From: a virus
Strand: one strand, 5' to 3'
Virus record (IMG/VR): IMGVR_UViG_3300018429_000003
Span: 1 to 64,000 of that record
DNA length: 64,000 nucleotides
In this document: positions 40,701 through 47,982 of the stretch, piece by piece
How the letters are laid out: each line of letters begins with the position of its first letter
Position numbering within the stretch: position 1 is the first letter of the stretch
Notes under the pieces: generated by a model
Database searches by the model: none
What the model was told of the DNA's origin: nothing
The model's input: the letters and a program-made list of their open reading frames with translations, nothing else
Made by a program: the position numbers and the translations under genes

Positions 40701-41809
40701 GCGACATGTCGGCTGCAAATCGATGGACTGGCACGCGGATGATTCGAAGGCTAAAGAATACTGATGCTGCCAGCGGGACTCATGTAGCGTTTGAGCGGTG
40801 CGTGCTAATGAACTCAGCAGTCCGGTTCGTCGAGCTTGACGAGTCAGAGCAAGGCATCACACGGATTTGGAGAGTGATTACGACGGGCGCGAGGCTGCAG
40901 GATGGCGCCGATATAGAGGTCACATGGAACGGCAAGAGTATTCCTCCCGATCCGCTCCTGGATCCGCATGTGCCGGGGCTGGGTGATGTAGCCACAATTA
41001 CAAAAGATGAAGCTTCGCCGAGCTGGATCATCTACACACCCAAGCCGGCAATCTATGGCGCCACGATTACCGACCTTGAGTTGTGGCAGTACAGCGACTC
41101 CGGTGGTACAACGCTGATTCGCAGCCATATAGGCAACCTCAGCGGTCGGTCAGTACTGGCTCAGACAGTCGCTGATGCCTACTTTCGTTATCGATGGCGC
41201 AACAAGTCTCTGGAGGATATTGGCTCAGGCCGCGGATGGTCAGAGTTATCTGGTGTCTCATCAGTAGCTGCTGGCACTGGCAGCGGAACGCCTCCACCAG
41301 ATGACGGGCCAACGGTTCCGCCTCCAATTGATCCGACTGATGGCGGCGCTGGTGGCGGACCAGGCGGCTGCTTTGTCGCCGGTACGATGCTCAGGAGACC
41401 TGACGGCATTCAGGCGATTGAAACCTTTGAAGCCGATTCGCCGATCATGGTTTGGGACTTCGCGTTAGGCCAGCTCGTAGCTTCAGAAGTAGAGCGTGTT
41501 GAGGTCCATGAAAGAAAGCTCACGCGCGAGCTCGTAACCGGAGACGGACGTACCGCAAGACTCAGCGATGAGCAACCTATTCATACTGGCGCAGGCAACT
41601 TTACTCGATCAGATAGATTGCTGGTTGCGAGAAGTATTGAGGCTGTGAATGACAGCGGAGAGCTAGTTACCGACCGGGTAGACTCGCTGGATACTGCCGC
41701 CTACGCCACCGTGCACCATCTGCATGTGAAGCATCCCGACCATAACTATGTGCTCGAAAACGGCATCATCGCTCACAACATCAAGCGTCCCGTGATGCTT
41801 CCACCCTAA
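37799..41809 (+). CDS. tail-tip host-specificity protein with DUF4214-like segment and C-terminal Hint domain
   Basis: 1336 residues. The N-terminus has a hydrophobic signal-like stretch and a second hydrophobic helix (about 38-62). The GTA/lambda J-like hub domains follow. About 697-847 is a beta-sandwich region (GDGYIEWVAIGSISDHLMVG), about 857-915 a DUF4214-like repeat (DLYSAYLNRDPDD ... AFEVSPEF). After a Pro/Gly linker residues 1191-1336 form a Hint domain: Cys1191 (CFVAGTML), QPIHTGAG block and the ending HNYVLENGIIAHN, then IKRPVMLPP. The residue after HN is Ile, so normal splicing is not expected. Confidence 0.8.
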   Translation: MSWFRSLLRVTVPALLLICGWPITAHADPSFGIGTGILISMAISAATAGASMLLTRILTPKPKGQVKGKMQGEIRLSDSTWDVAKNEIFGFRFADGIGGVEVGVNFIWLNKEGIREHRTVVQASSSGGGGGKGPPKPPPETRITYDCDCAFLVGKGPLRILRMKFNEDIVYNVPPSGAPGTGQITGIHDPTYPPEVPYDHYLPPNPYTADTSPRLRHDDAIVVDPVDNSVGVTIVGGAYADIQIYEGNEDQEPDPVIQTDVDSIYGANSTPAYLNDCYVRLSGLNITKYNGFPNIVVLAENVELQTIEEIVVHRTVRSGLLTSDLDMSALSTTPCRGYAITTQQAAKKDLEDFAIMFNFDFVETPDGTLQAVDLSSRTLTATLTDADLGAYVKDGQSKAPIDAVVTKIPDESEMWKTVRVQFFNPLMEFQVDAKQQTYPFTTSQRNESIELMATLLPQEADLIALRILQMHWAGAFPHEFSISDQWIWLYPTNRILMPISGEVRAVRLSEVQGISPGVLRCSAYPDELVVFAAANLNPVPPSNNVAVPANTVATFLDIPWLHPQAVPGIYIAATPKDIDSGYWPGATAYRFKDADEQQMTTFVAPATMGRTTNALADVPASWSGNRNNFVKRFYAGAAAGGGGGTGALNRMPDTVSELEPWAERLRGSDPLLVARNLGRALFLSQEYMNRLSLSSGGTSITRTNLVGVIESGGNAVKTASSGWSNGGFSSVETLVGDGYIEWVAIGSISDHLMVGLSTTDADADFATIGFAIYQGGSSLVIYEGGSSVGTFGTYTTSTMFRMERVGSTLSYYKDGGLLRSTTITTADLIVDCAINTSGGTVGPITLSTGSPVYVPRTNLEFVTDLYSAYLNRDPDDAPDVDMSGRDFWVGELDGGDTRDHVILAFEVSPEFEARVQAAAATFFDTTSTVTIDLFGQGEPTSLTDDQARAGLGVWVFGNEAVIPCVWTRDMSAANRWTGTRMIRRLKNTDAASGTHVAFERCVLMNSAVRFVELDESEQGITRIWRVITTGARLQDGADIEVTWNGKSIPPDPLLDPHVPGLGDVATITKDEASPSWIIYTPKPAIYGATITDLELWQYSDSGGTTLIRSHIGNLSGRSVLAQTVADAYFRYRWRNKSLEDIGSGRGWSELSGVSSVAAGTGSGTPPPDDGPTVPPPIDPTDGGAGGGPGGCFVAGTMLRRPDGIQAIETFEADSPIMVWDFALGQLVASEVERVEVHERKLTRELVTGDGRTARLSDEQPIHTGAGNFTRSDRLLVARSIEAVNDSGELVTDRVDSLDTAAYATVHHLHVKHPDHNYVLENGIIAHNIKRPVMLPP

Positions 41810-41831
41810 AAATAAAGGACTTATATTAAAC

Positions 41832-42326
41832 TTAACTTCCCTGTCTCAAAGTGAACCTCTCAACCTGTGTTGAGTAGGGCAGCATCAAGGGGTGTCGCGG
41901 TGTGCCGTCGCCGTTACGTCCGAAGCAGTACAGATCCGGAATCTCTCTCTCGATTGCTTCGCAACGTCCGACAAAATAGTTTCCGTTTTTACCCCACGCG
42001 GCGATAACTTTCGTCGGCTTGAATTGCCGAATGTATTGCAGCAAGTGCTCAACACTGTTCTCTGGGCCAACAGGATCAATGGCTTTGCGGCATTTCCGGG
42101 GATCTGTTTCACGGTAGGCCGCTACATTCAACTTTAGTATCCCGCCAAATCCAAGACGGGAGGCAAACCCAATGTCCTTGAGGATGGTTTGATCGTTCGT
42201 TCGCCAGTCCGCTGTCGATGGATTTACGCCGATGATCGCGAGCAACGGCAACCGGGAATCCCAAACACGAATCAACCAATAGCGATACTTGCCGTCCTCA
42301 GAAATGTAGGCGTCACTTATTTGCAT
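41832..42326 (-). CDS. DUF1643 family protein
   Basis: 164 residues with the family pattern LAIIGVNPSTADWRTNDQTI, GFGGILKLNVAAYRETDP, VIAAWGKNG and DGTPRHPLMLPYS. Function unknown; found in phages and in nucleotide or base-modification settings. Last gene of the leftward operon that contains the DpdA-like gene, converging on the tail-tip gene. Confidence 0.8.
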   Translation of the reverse strand: MQISDAYISEDGKYRYWLIRVWDSRLPLLAIIGVNPSTADWRTNDQTILKDIGFASRLGFGGILKLNVAAYRETDPRKCRKAIDPVGPENSVEHLLQYIRQFKPTKVIAAWGKNGNYFVGRCEAIEREIPDLYCFGRNGDGTPRHPLMLPYSTQVERFTLRQGS

Positions 42327-42991
42327 GGTTCAATTTGACTTGGGGTAGTTAAGTATATAAGTCCCAAAATAAAGGTTTCAAGATATTCAGTTTCATGCAG
42401 CCCAACCCCCTCATCGGGTGACTTTGCGGGAAGCGCCGAGACGGACGCAGATTCAGGCTTGGAGGCGGACGGAAAAATCTCACGATAGCGAACCTCACAA
42501 CGATTTTGATCAGGAAAGCGATCAGGCTCTAACGCTTCCTGAAATCCCGCGTTCCATCCCGCTTCAAACATTTTCCGGTTGTTGTCGGGTGAGTTTGCGG
42601 TTGTCGCGGAAGCCGTCTCGGTGTCTTGAATGATCGGGGACAATTCGGGCCTGTTATCTTCGTTTCGCAGGTTGGCCAGCGCGCAGTCCTGATGAGGGTT
42701 CCATCCGAGCGCGTGACAGATATCGCACGAGTACGTGGAACCGTGTGCGGTGATGTCAGAGATAAACGTCCACAGCGGCGAACCTTTCCACTTTGCCTTT
42801 TTGCCAAATCGAGAGTGCAGGATGATCAACATCCTACGTGGCAACGCTTCCAGAGTTCTTGCTACCTCACTCGAATTGTCTTTTTCCATCGCTACCGGGG
42901 CCACAGGAGGGGTATATCCTCCTAAACTTTGATCCTGATCTGCTTTCCCTTCAGTAAGGACGGAAATGGCTGTGTATTTTGATTCGTTCAT
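42317..42991 (-). CDS. phage protein with DITAHGSTYSCDICHALGW motif, unknown function
   Basis: ATG 42991 (ATGA overlap with the small upstream frame). 224 residues with a conserved-looking central zinc-type motif, CDIC plus downstream DC, and a disordered Ser/Pro/Ala-rich C-terminal half. Similar central motifs occur in many temperate phages. Function not known. Confidence 0.55.
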   Translation of the reverse strand: MNESKYTAISVLTEGKADQDQSLGGYTPPVAPVAMEKDNSSEVARTLEALPRRMLIILHSRFGKKAKWKGSPLWTFISDITAHGSTYSCDICHALGWNPHQDCALANLRNEDNRPELSPIIQDTETASATTANSPDNNRKMFEAGWNAGFQEALEPDRFPDQNRCEVRYREIFPSASKPESASVSALPAKSPDEGVGLHETEYLETFILGLIYLTTPSQIEPCK

Positions 42992-43074
42992 TTCTGCTCC
43001 TGTTTCCATTCTCGAACCTTCGCGAGCCAGGAATCTACTATTGCTCTCGCAGCTTGAATTGCTAAACTTTCCAT
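42988..43074 (-). CDS. 28-residue micro-gene coupled to the next gene
   Basis: Minus-strand ATG 43074 has GAAAGGGATAAGTA upstream, and its TGA overlaps the next ATG. The peptide is a single amphipathic helix (LAIQAARAIVDSWLAKVREW). Good binding site and coupling argue for translation. Confidence 0.45.
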   Translation of the reverse strand: MESLAIQAARAIVDSWLAKVREWKQEQK

Positions 43075-43231
43075 TACTTATCCCTTTCGGTGGGGTGGAT
43101 ACAAATCCATCTGTTTATGCGGAACACTACTCCTTTACCCTGTCATCACGGTTGTACCCGCTTCGCGGTGCTAGTGCGCTCTCTCCATATCTTTCGCATC
43201 TCAGGATCGCGGTAGTCGAATGATTCGCTTT
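43075..43231 (-). other. leftward spacer with a possible start-less coding remnant
   Basis: On the minus strand a frame reads SFDYRDPEMRKIWRERTSTA before a stop. It looks protein-like, but only an internal ATG is available (17 codons). It may be a decayed gene. Nothing else recognised. Confidence 0.3.
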
Positions 43232-43609
43232 TTAGTTTTCCGCAAGAATAAACACTTCCTCAGTAACTTCGGCGTGTGGGTGATTCTTGGCTATTTCGTT
43301 AGCGCAAGGCTTGTCTACGTTGCCGCACCAGTACGATCCGACAGCGATGTGGCAGGTTGCCGCCTCTCCGCAGGTAGCGCCACTGCGAACGTGCGGGCAG
43401 GTGGTCTTGTGCGAGCCGATGAGGCCGCTCATGTGGTTCTTTTTCAGGATGCAGGTCACTGCTTCGCCCTTCACTTCAATCCGCTCAATCTCAATCTGGT
43501 TCGGTATCCGCGAGCGCATCACGGCAACCTTTACGGCCGTCTCGATCTGCTCGGGCGTCAACGTTAGCTCCGGGGTTTCGATCTCAATGGTTAGGCTGAT
43601 TGTGGGCAT
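43232..43609 (-). CDS. unknown protein with cysteine/histidine-rich C-terminus, 125 aa
   Basis: The first 60 residues form a beta/alpha piece (PELTLTPEQIETAVKVAVMR). The rest has about six Cys and several His (TTCPHVRSGATCGEAATCHI; YWCGNVDKPC), a likely two-metal module. Start overlaps the stop of the upstream gene. Unknown family. Confidence 0.5.
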   Translation of the reverse strand: MPTISLTIEIETPELTLTPEQIETAVKVAVMRSRIPNQIEIERIEVKGEAVTCILKKNHMSGLIGSHKTTCPHVRSGATCGEAATCHIAVGSYWCGNVDKPCANEIAKNHPHAEVTEEVFILAEN

Positions 43610-44079
43610 TAGGAATCATCCTTGTTGTCGCTGACGATTTCCGGCCACCCGAACTTGCCCTCATGCTTTTGCATCATTGTTAATATCGGCTTCATTAAGA
43701 CATCGAACTGCTCGTTGAGTTTTATGAACTCCGACGCTAAGAAGCCATCCGGGTCGGGGTTAATCTTCTTCTCTCCCGGCTTTCTCACCATCCGGTTCCA
43801 GTAGTTGGCGTCGATAAAGTTGAACGCGATATTCAGCCGAATAGCAACGTTATCTCGCAACAGTCGTCCTCTCGACACCTCAAGTGGTCGGCCGAGTTTA
43901 ACGAGACATTCAGAGCAGGTAACTTCGTCGTGGAGCCATTCAGACATCACGACATATTCCAAGTCTTGGTCGATGGAATGCGGCGGTTCAAAACACAGCG
44001 CGCCAACTTCCCCGCATGGCCCAATCAGACCTTTGTGAGTGATCCTTATCTCCGGTGGCACTATCACGCAGCCTTCCAT
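43609..44079 (-). CDS. unknown protein, 156 aa, in the DpdA operon
   Basis: Contains VTCSECLVKLGRPLEV, a CxxC pair, then a helical C-terminal region. Overlaps neighbours at both ends, as expected for tight operon packing. No family recognised. Confidence 0.5.
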   Translation of the reverse strand: MEGCVIVPPEIRITHKGLIGPCGEVGALCFEPPHSIDQDLEYVVMSEWLHDEVTCSECLVKLGRPLEVSRGRLLRDNVAIRLNIAFNFIDANYWNRMVRKPGEKKINPDPDGFLASEFIKLNEQFDVLMKPILTMMQKHEGKFGWPEIVSDNKDDS

Positions 44080-44348
44080 TCTCCGACCGTACGGGCTTCA
44101 ATTCGCGCAAACTTGAGCGGCCCCTCTAACCTGATGCGTGCGGTTTTTTGCTTGAAGGTTTCGCCGCCGCAATCGCAGTGATAGCCGGTACAACAAACTC
44201 GGTCGTCGGCTTCGAAGCCGAGCAGCTTCCAAGGTTCATCGCTCGTAAGCAGTCCGTACCGCACTCTCGCCCCTTTCTCTCCGGCGTAGCGTCTGACTTG
44301 CTGAACGCCGCCCTCGCGCTGCCAGATAACTCGATATTCAAACGCCAT
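44064..44348 (-). CDS. unknown 94-residue protein with CxC motif
   Basis: ATG 44348 gives MAFEYRVIWQREGGVQQVRR; a longer frame upstream would overlap the neighbour. The middle holds VCCTGYHCDCGGETFKQ, four Cys and one His close together, a compact metal site. Function unknown. Confidence 0.5.
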   Translation of the reverse strand: MAFEYRVIWQREGGVQQVRRYAGEKGARVRYGLLTSDEPWKLLGFEADDRVCCTGYHCDCGGETFKQKTARIRLEGPLKFARIEARTVGEWKAA

Positions 44349-44701
44349 CACGCGGCCCTCGATTGCTTCTTTAAGTTGATTTCCATCTGCCGAAGTACTG
44401 CGTAAACATGCGAACACATCCTGCCTGTCTTCGGCTTCTCGGGATTGCCAGGTACGAAGTCTGCGTTCGCCTCGCAGATATCGCCGGTAAATCGATCTGC
44501 ACATTCAGCGGTGCGGTTATCCAGGTCGATGACGACAATGCGCTTTGTCTTGTTGTGGTGGTCGAACTCGGCGCCGTAGGGCGTTACTCTGTAGACGAGC
44601 TTGTTTGTTGTGCTCGCTGATGTGCGAACCGCCCACATGTTTTTTGCCCGTCCGCGAATCCAGGCAGAAGGCTCCCCTGATATGCTTTCTAAGTGGATCA
44701 T
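44348..44701 (-). CDS. SWIM-like zinc-binding protein, 117 aa
   Basis: The second half reads ICEANADFVPGNPEKPKTGR then MCSHVYAVLRQM. C-x-A-N followed after a loop by C-S-H resembles a SWIM-type zinc finger (CxCx(n)CxH) with one ligand changed. It could bind DNA or protein. Start overlaps the downstream gene by one base. Confidence 0.5.
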   Translation of the reverse strand: MIHLESISGEPSAWIRGRAKNMWAVRTSASTTNKLVYRVTPYGAEFDHHNKTKRIVVIDLDNRTAECADRFTGDICEANADFVPGNPEKPKTGRMCSHVYAVLRQMEINLKKQSRAA

Positions 44702-44703
44702 TT

Positions 44704-44886
44704 TTACCTTCTTTCTCCATGCTTCTCAGGCTTCGCACACTTGGCCCAACTCGGCACCGATTCACGGATGTACTGATTGCAGTGTTCGCAGCGTTCCCAT
44801 CGCTTGGCCCACAGGAGCGCGTCTCTCCTGGCTATCACTAGCTGTTCCGGGCTCATATCCTTGGAGGTAGTCAGGCGGTAATCCAT
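44704..44886 (-). CDS. 60-residue CxxC protein
   Basis: ATG 44886 overlaps the upstream TGA and has AAGGAGGCG in front. One CEHC pair and another Cys (SWAKCAKPEKH) suggest a small zinc ribbon. Function unknown. Confidence 0.5.
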   Translation of the reverse strand: MDYRLTTSKDMSPEQLVIARRDALLWAKRWERCEHCNQYIRESVPSWAKCAKPEKHGERR

Positions 44887-45332
44887 CACGCCTCCTTCGT
44901 ATCTACGGCGACCACCCCGTTGCGCTCGTCAATTTCCCTTAGCCGCGCTTCGTGGTTCGCGATAATCCGATCTGCCTCAGTCTTGAACTTGGCGGCGTAT
45001 TCGCTCGCGAGTTCCTCGGCGATTCGTTTCCCTTCCTGCTCAAGGTAGGCAATGGTTTCCGGTGCGGTCCCATAGCCCTCAGCGCAGCAACCGGGGCACG
45101 TTTCCTTCACGGGCCGTCCTTCGCCGTTGTCGTTCCCGGTCGCAGCAAGCCAGCGCTGTGAGCACGCCGAGCAATCCCTCGCTCTGCATCCAGTGCTGTC
45201 GTGGTTCAGCCCGCAGTGTCCGCACATGTCGTAACTGGAGAGTGCCCATTGATCACGTGCGGAAAGGTTGATGTATTGGGTGGCCATTTTGGACAAATCC
45301 TCGTAGTGGTCGTAAAGCAGGAGGTAGCTCAT
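44886..45332 (-). CDS. protein with zinc cluster and C-terminal coil, 148 aa
   Basis: ATG 45332 begins MSYLLLYDHYEDLSKMATQY, 7 bases after the DpdA-like stop. Residues about 35-85 hold CGHC, CRARDCSAC and CPGCC, probably two zinc sites. A long charged helix ends the protein. As the gene immediately after the transglycosylase-like gene it might assist it; this is inference. Confidence 0.5.
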   Translation of the reverse strand: MSYLLLYDHYEDLSKMATQYINLSARDQWALSSYDMCGHCGLNHDSTGCRARDCSACSQRWLAATGNDNGEGRPVKETCPGCCAEGYGTAPETIAYLEQEGKRIAEELASEYAAKFKTEADRIIANHEARLREIDERNGVVAVDTKEA

Positions 45333-45339
45333 ATCAGCT

Positions 45340-46071
45340 CTAGGAAGTGCCGCTGCCGGCCCTTTCCCTTTGGCTCTTTTCAATGGCCTGAGTAAATCGA
45401 ATCGCCTCACGGTAATCGTTACCATTGCGGCGTTGTTTTCGCGCTGCATAGCTCCACGCCATGGAGTCGGCAGAATGTAAGAGGTGTCGTATGGTTCCGT
45501 TTGCCAGAGCTGTAGATTTCAGCCCAAAGCCATGCAGCCGAAGGTCGGGTCTGAGCGTTTTTACCGAAGAGAGGACCGCAAGAATCGCTCCGATGTCGGC
45601 GTTCCGTTTGCAGACCGAGCCCACTCCTACCCAAGCGCCAATTGGAAACCGCTCTCCGTACATCTGGACATGCCTTGCATAGTCAAGCGGTTCATAGCCT
45701 TGCAGGACCGGCAGGATGTAGGTATCGGTCTTCTCGGTTATTAGATCATCGTATTCACGAATCGTGAGACGCTGATGCTGTTCGACTGTCATCCCGGTTC
45801 TGGCCAGCATTGGCGCCTCGCACATGTAATCGCGGCTCACGGCGGCAACGAGATTTCCGTTACCTCTCCAGCGATTCACTTCACGGGCGAAGTCCGATGT
45901 GGGCTTTGGATAGCCGCCGTGCTTTTCGATTGTGGTGAAACCTGCGCAATCCATAATCCAATCCCTTACCTCGAACGGTCCCTTGCGATCGCAAATCCGA
46001 TTGACAGAGATAAAGCACCGCTCAAAATGCTTAGCGTCTGACGGCTGGTGGAGTCCCACATAGAAATCCAA
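45340..46071 (-). CDS. dpdA: DpdA-like tRNA-guanine transglycosylase homologue (7-deazaguanine-in-DNA enzyme)
   Basis: 243 residues, starting FYVGLHQPSDAKHFERCFIS, VNRI. Key segments: WIMDCAGFTTIEKHGGY (substrate Asp in a TGT-like DxxGF), DYMCEAPML, ILPVLQGYEPLDYARHVQMY, GAWVGVGSVCKRNA, LHGFGLKSTAL and HSADSMAWSY, the last holding the Asp expected as nucleophile. TGT relatives swap guanine for a 7-deazaguanine; phage and genomic-island DpdA proteins do this on DNA. No preQ0-synthesis gene is visible in the window, so the base would come from host queuosine synthesis. Family moderate to high, exact substrate unknown. Confidence 0.75.
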   Translation of the reverse strand: MDFYVGLHQPSDAKHFERCFISVNRICDRKGPFEVRDWIMDCAGFTTIEKHGGYPKPTSDFAREVNRWRGNGNLVAAVSRDYMCEAPMLARTGMTVEQHQRLTIREYDDLITEKTDTYILPVLQGYEPLDYARHVQMYGERFPIGAWVGVGSVCKRNADIGAILAVLSSVKTLRPDLRLHGFGLKSTALANGTIRHLLHSADSMAWSYAARKQRRNGNDYREAIRFTQAIEKSQRERAGSGTS

Positions 46072-46074
46072 GCT

Positions 46075-46356
46075 TTACACAGCCCTTTCTTCCATCGTTA
46101 TCAAGTGGTCTGTTTTCGCGAGAATCGCTTGCAACCGCGCCTCTTCCTCATCAAACAGCGGTCTCGCGTAAAGCACTCGCACCCGAGTCTCATCGAAGGG
46201 GTAGCCCTTGGTCTTAAATCGGCCGCTCGCCTCTTTCACCGCTTGCTGTTCGCTCTCCGCAACGACCGTGACCTCGTAGCGCTTCTCGCTGGGACGAAAA
46301 GGCGGCTGAAACTCTCGAATCGTGACCTCGATGCTGAATTCTGTTTTGGTTGACAT
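46075..46356 (-). CDS. unknown 93-residue protein, first gene of the DpdA operon
   Basis: CAGGAGACGCA stands before the ATG at 46356. A beta/alpha sequence (EFSIEVTIREFQPPFRPSEK; RYEVTVVAESEQQAVKEASG) with no Cys. Ends four bases before the dpdA-like start, so the two are co-expressed. No family recognised. Confidence 0.5.
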   Translation of the reverse strand: MSTKTEFSIEVTIREFQPPFRPSEKRYEVTVVAESEQQAVKEASGRFKTKGYPFDETRVRVLYARPLFDEEEARLQAILAKTDHLITMEERAV

Positions 46357-46390
46357 TGCGTCTCCTGATTGGTCTTGCTTTTCGGCTTTG

Positions 46391-46447
46391 GTTGCAGTAA
46401 AGTTGCAACGCTTGCAATGTTAACAAAGTTAGCGACACAACGCAAGC
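46391..46447. promoter_or_regulatory. operator region of the DpdA operon; carries the shared 17-bp operator
   Basis: GCTTGCAATGTTAACAA at 46410-46426 is identical to 48763-48779 in the immunity region. TTGCAACG directly precedes it at 46403-46410 and also occurs at 48747-48754. The site lies between the leftward DpdA operon and the rightward gene at 46490. Promoter hexamers are not clear. Confidence 0.7.
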
Positions 46448-46489
46448 ATTATTTTTCAGGCGGGAAAGACGGGGTTAGGAGGGGCTTGT

Positions 46490-47014
46490 GTGGAACAGGT
46501 AGTTGATGGAAGGCAGGCAGTGCAGTTTACCCTTGGGAAACAGGTGGAAGAATTTGTCTCTGAATGGAAAAGTCGCAGAGGCGAAATTGTGATTGAGATT
46601 GACGCTCGCGGTGTGGGCGACCTTATTGCCGACTATTTTGCTCGGCACGGCCTTAAGACTAGGCGTTTGTGTTCTACCCGGGACTGCCGTTCCTTTATGC
46701 ATCCCTTTCACGTGGTGCAGGGGAGCAATAGAGGCGTCAGCGAAGAACGAAAGATCCCGACGCAGTTTGTCAGACAAAAGAGCCCGTTCCGGCTCTCGAC
46801 AAAGCCGGGCGTCCGGTACGACAACCGTTTTGTTGATGCAACGACTATTGAGTGGAGCGTGTTTTGCCGTGCACGATTCTGGATTATTGAACAGCTCGTC
46901 GCTAGGTTTCATCGAAGGGGAACGCTGGCGCGACATCCGTGGCTGATACGCACTCGGCCTAATTTCACTGAGACAACGGAAGGGCTTCGGTGGGACACCA
47001 ATGCTACGAACTAG
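46490..47014 (+). CDS. unknown rightward protein, 174 aa
   Basis: GTG 46490 with a strong AGGAGGGG 5 bases before it. The segment EIVIEIDARGVGDLIADYFA faintly recalls the RNase H-like nuclease of terminases (D-x-x-G-V-G), but no second motif follows. The C-terminal half is basic. It is isolated on this strand and diverges from the DpdA operon. Could be a regulator, a nuclease remnant, or unknown. Confidence 0.45.
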   Translation: MEQVVDGRQAVQFTLGKQVEEFVSEWKSRRGEIVIEIDARGVGDLIADYFARHGLKTRRLCSTRDCRSFMHPFHVVQGSNRGVSEERKIPTQFVRQKSPFRLSTKPGVRYDNRFVDATTIEWSVFCRARFWIIEQLVARFHRRGTLARHPWLIRTRPNFTETTEGLRWDTNATN

Positions 47015-47061
47015 TTACGACTCGTTAACAGCGGAGGCGCGCCGCCAACTAATCCGGTACT

Positions 47062-47484
47062 TTAATTTGAGGGCATGTCGTTACGTAGCTTTTCGATTTG
47101 TCGCATCGCATCCAAAAGCGCCTCTACGTGTTCTAGTGTCAAGAGGACCTGGATCTCATGATCCATTACGTCTTGAATCTGGAGATCAAGAGCGCCGGAC
47201 TCGGGGCGTACTATGCACTGAAGGCCGCCAGGCGCGGCGTAAAAGATAGGCGGCGGGGCGTCAAACGATAACACGGGCGGGTCCGAGTCCGGCGGAACGT
47301 GACGCTTAATCTCCGCTTGATCGTTAAACCGCATTAGCTGAAACGCTAGATTTGTTAATGCCCATCCGGGAACAACCAGTGTTAGCTTCTCTCGCTGCGC
47401 CGTCTGAAACTCAAGAAGCAGTTCTCCCCCGTCTGAGCGTAACCGAACATCCGAAATACCCTTGATTTTGAACTTATGGGCCAT
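47062..47484 (-). CDS. unknown beta/alpha protein, 140 aa, immunity-region operon
   Basis: ATG 47484. The first half has KFKIKGISDVRLRSDGGELL and LTLVVPGWALTNLAFQLM, the second half hydrophobic strands and an acidic helix with HVEALLDAMRQIEKLRND. No Cys or signal. It follows the exported DUF2846 gene and is probably co-transcribed. Function unknown. Confidence 0.5.
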   Translation of the reverse strand: MAHKFKIKGISDVRLRSDGGELLLEFQTAQREKLTLVVPGWALTNLAFQLMRFNDQAEIKRHVPPDSDPPVLSFDAPPPIFYAAPGGLQCIVRPESGALDLQIQDVMDHEIQVLLTLEHVEALLDAMRQIEKLRNDMPSN

Positions 47485-47495
47485 CAAGTCCTCGT

Positions 47496-47954
47496 TTACT
47501 TGGACACGACTGTTTGGTCCACCAGCGACTTGTCAAAGATGTCGTTCTTTTTTATCGGCTGAAGCTGCTTAACGGTAAATTCGCCTTCCTCTTTCGGGAT
47601 AATCGAGAGGCCTCGGAATCTCATGAAGTAAGTGCCCTCATCGATGTTCACTTTCAGGTAGTAAGTCTCGCCTGGCTCAACTGTGAACTGTACGCCTCCG
47701 AGCTTCTTTTCCTTTATGTAGAACTCGTGATTTCCCGGAGGGAGTCGAAGTAGGAAATACCGATTCTTATTGATTTCCGCAACCCGTTTGTTATCTACGA
47801 AGACCTTCGCGGAGAATCGCCCTAACGTCTTGGCGTGGCCCAACATGTACACAAAGACCTTGGCCGGCTCCTGACTTTGCGCCACCGTTCGATGATGGGT
47901 AGGTAAAAGGCTCAGCAGTAGCAGCGATACAGTGAGAACGTGCTTAACCGTCAT
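47496..47954 (-). CDS. exported DUF2846-like protein
   Basis: 152 residues. Signal peptide at about 1-25 (VLTVSLLLLSLLPTHHRTVA). The mature part has the DUF2846 plan: KVFVDNKRVAEINKNRYFLL, RLPPGNHEFYIKEKK, GETYYLKVNIDEG. DUF2846 proteins are envelope proteins of unknown role. Lying next to the repressor-region genes and transcribed with them, it is likely expressed in the lysogen. Confidence 0.65.
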   Translation of the reverse strand: MTVKHVLTVSLLLLSLLPTHHRTVAQSQEPAKVFVYMLGHAKTLGRFSAKVFVDNKRVAEINKNRYFLLRLPPGNHEFYIKEKKLGGVQFTVEPGETYYLKVNIDEGTYFMRFRGLSIIPKEEGEFTVKQLQPIKKNDIFDKSLVDQTVVSK

Positions 47955-47982
47955 GGGTGAGAGTCTCCTAAGTGGACATAGC

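Noticed and set aside
41810-41831. Bidirectional terminator between tail-tip and DUF1643 genes
   Set aside because: The 22-base gap is A/T-rich but shows no stem.
46475-46936. Leftward 153-codon frame opposite the 46490 gene
   Set aside because: No ribosome binding site, and the opposite strand has AGGAGGGG before GTG 46490.
46490-47014. Call of a terminase nuclease remnant
   Set aside because: Only one motif-like phrase is present; other RNase H acidic motifs cannot be placed.
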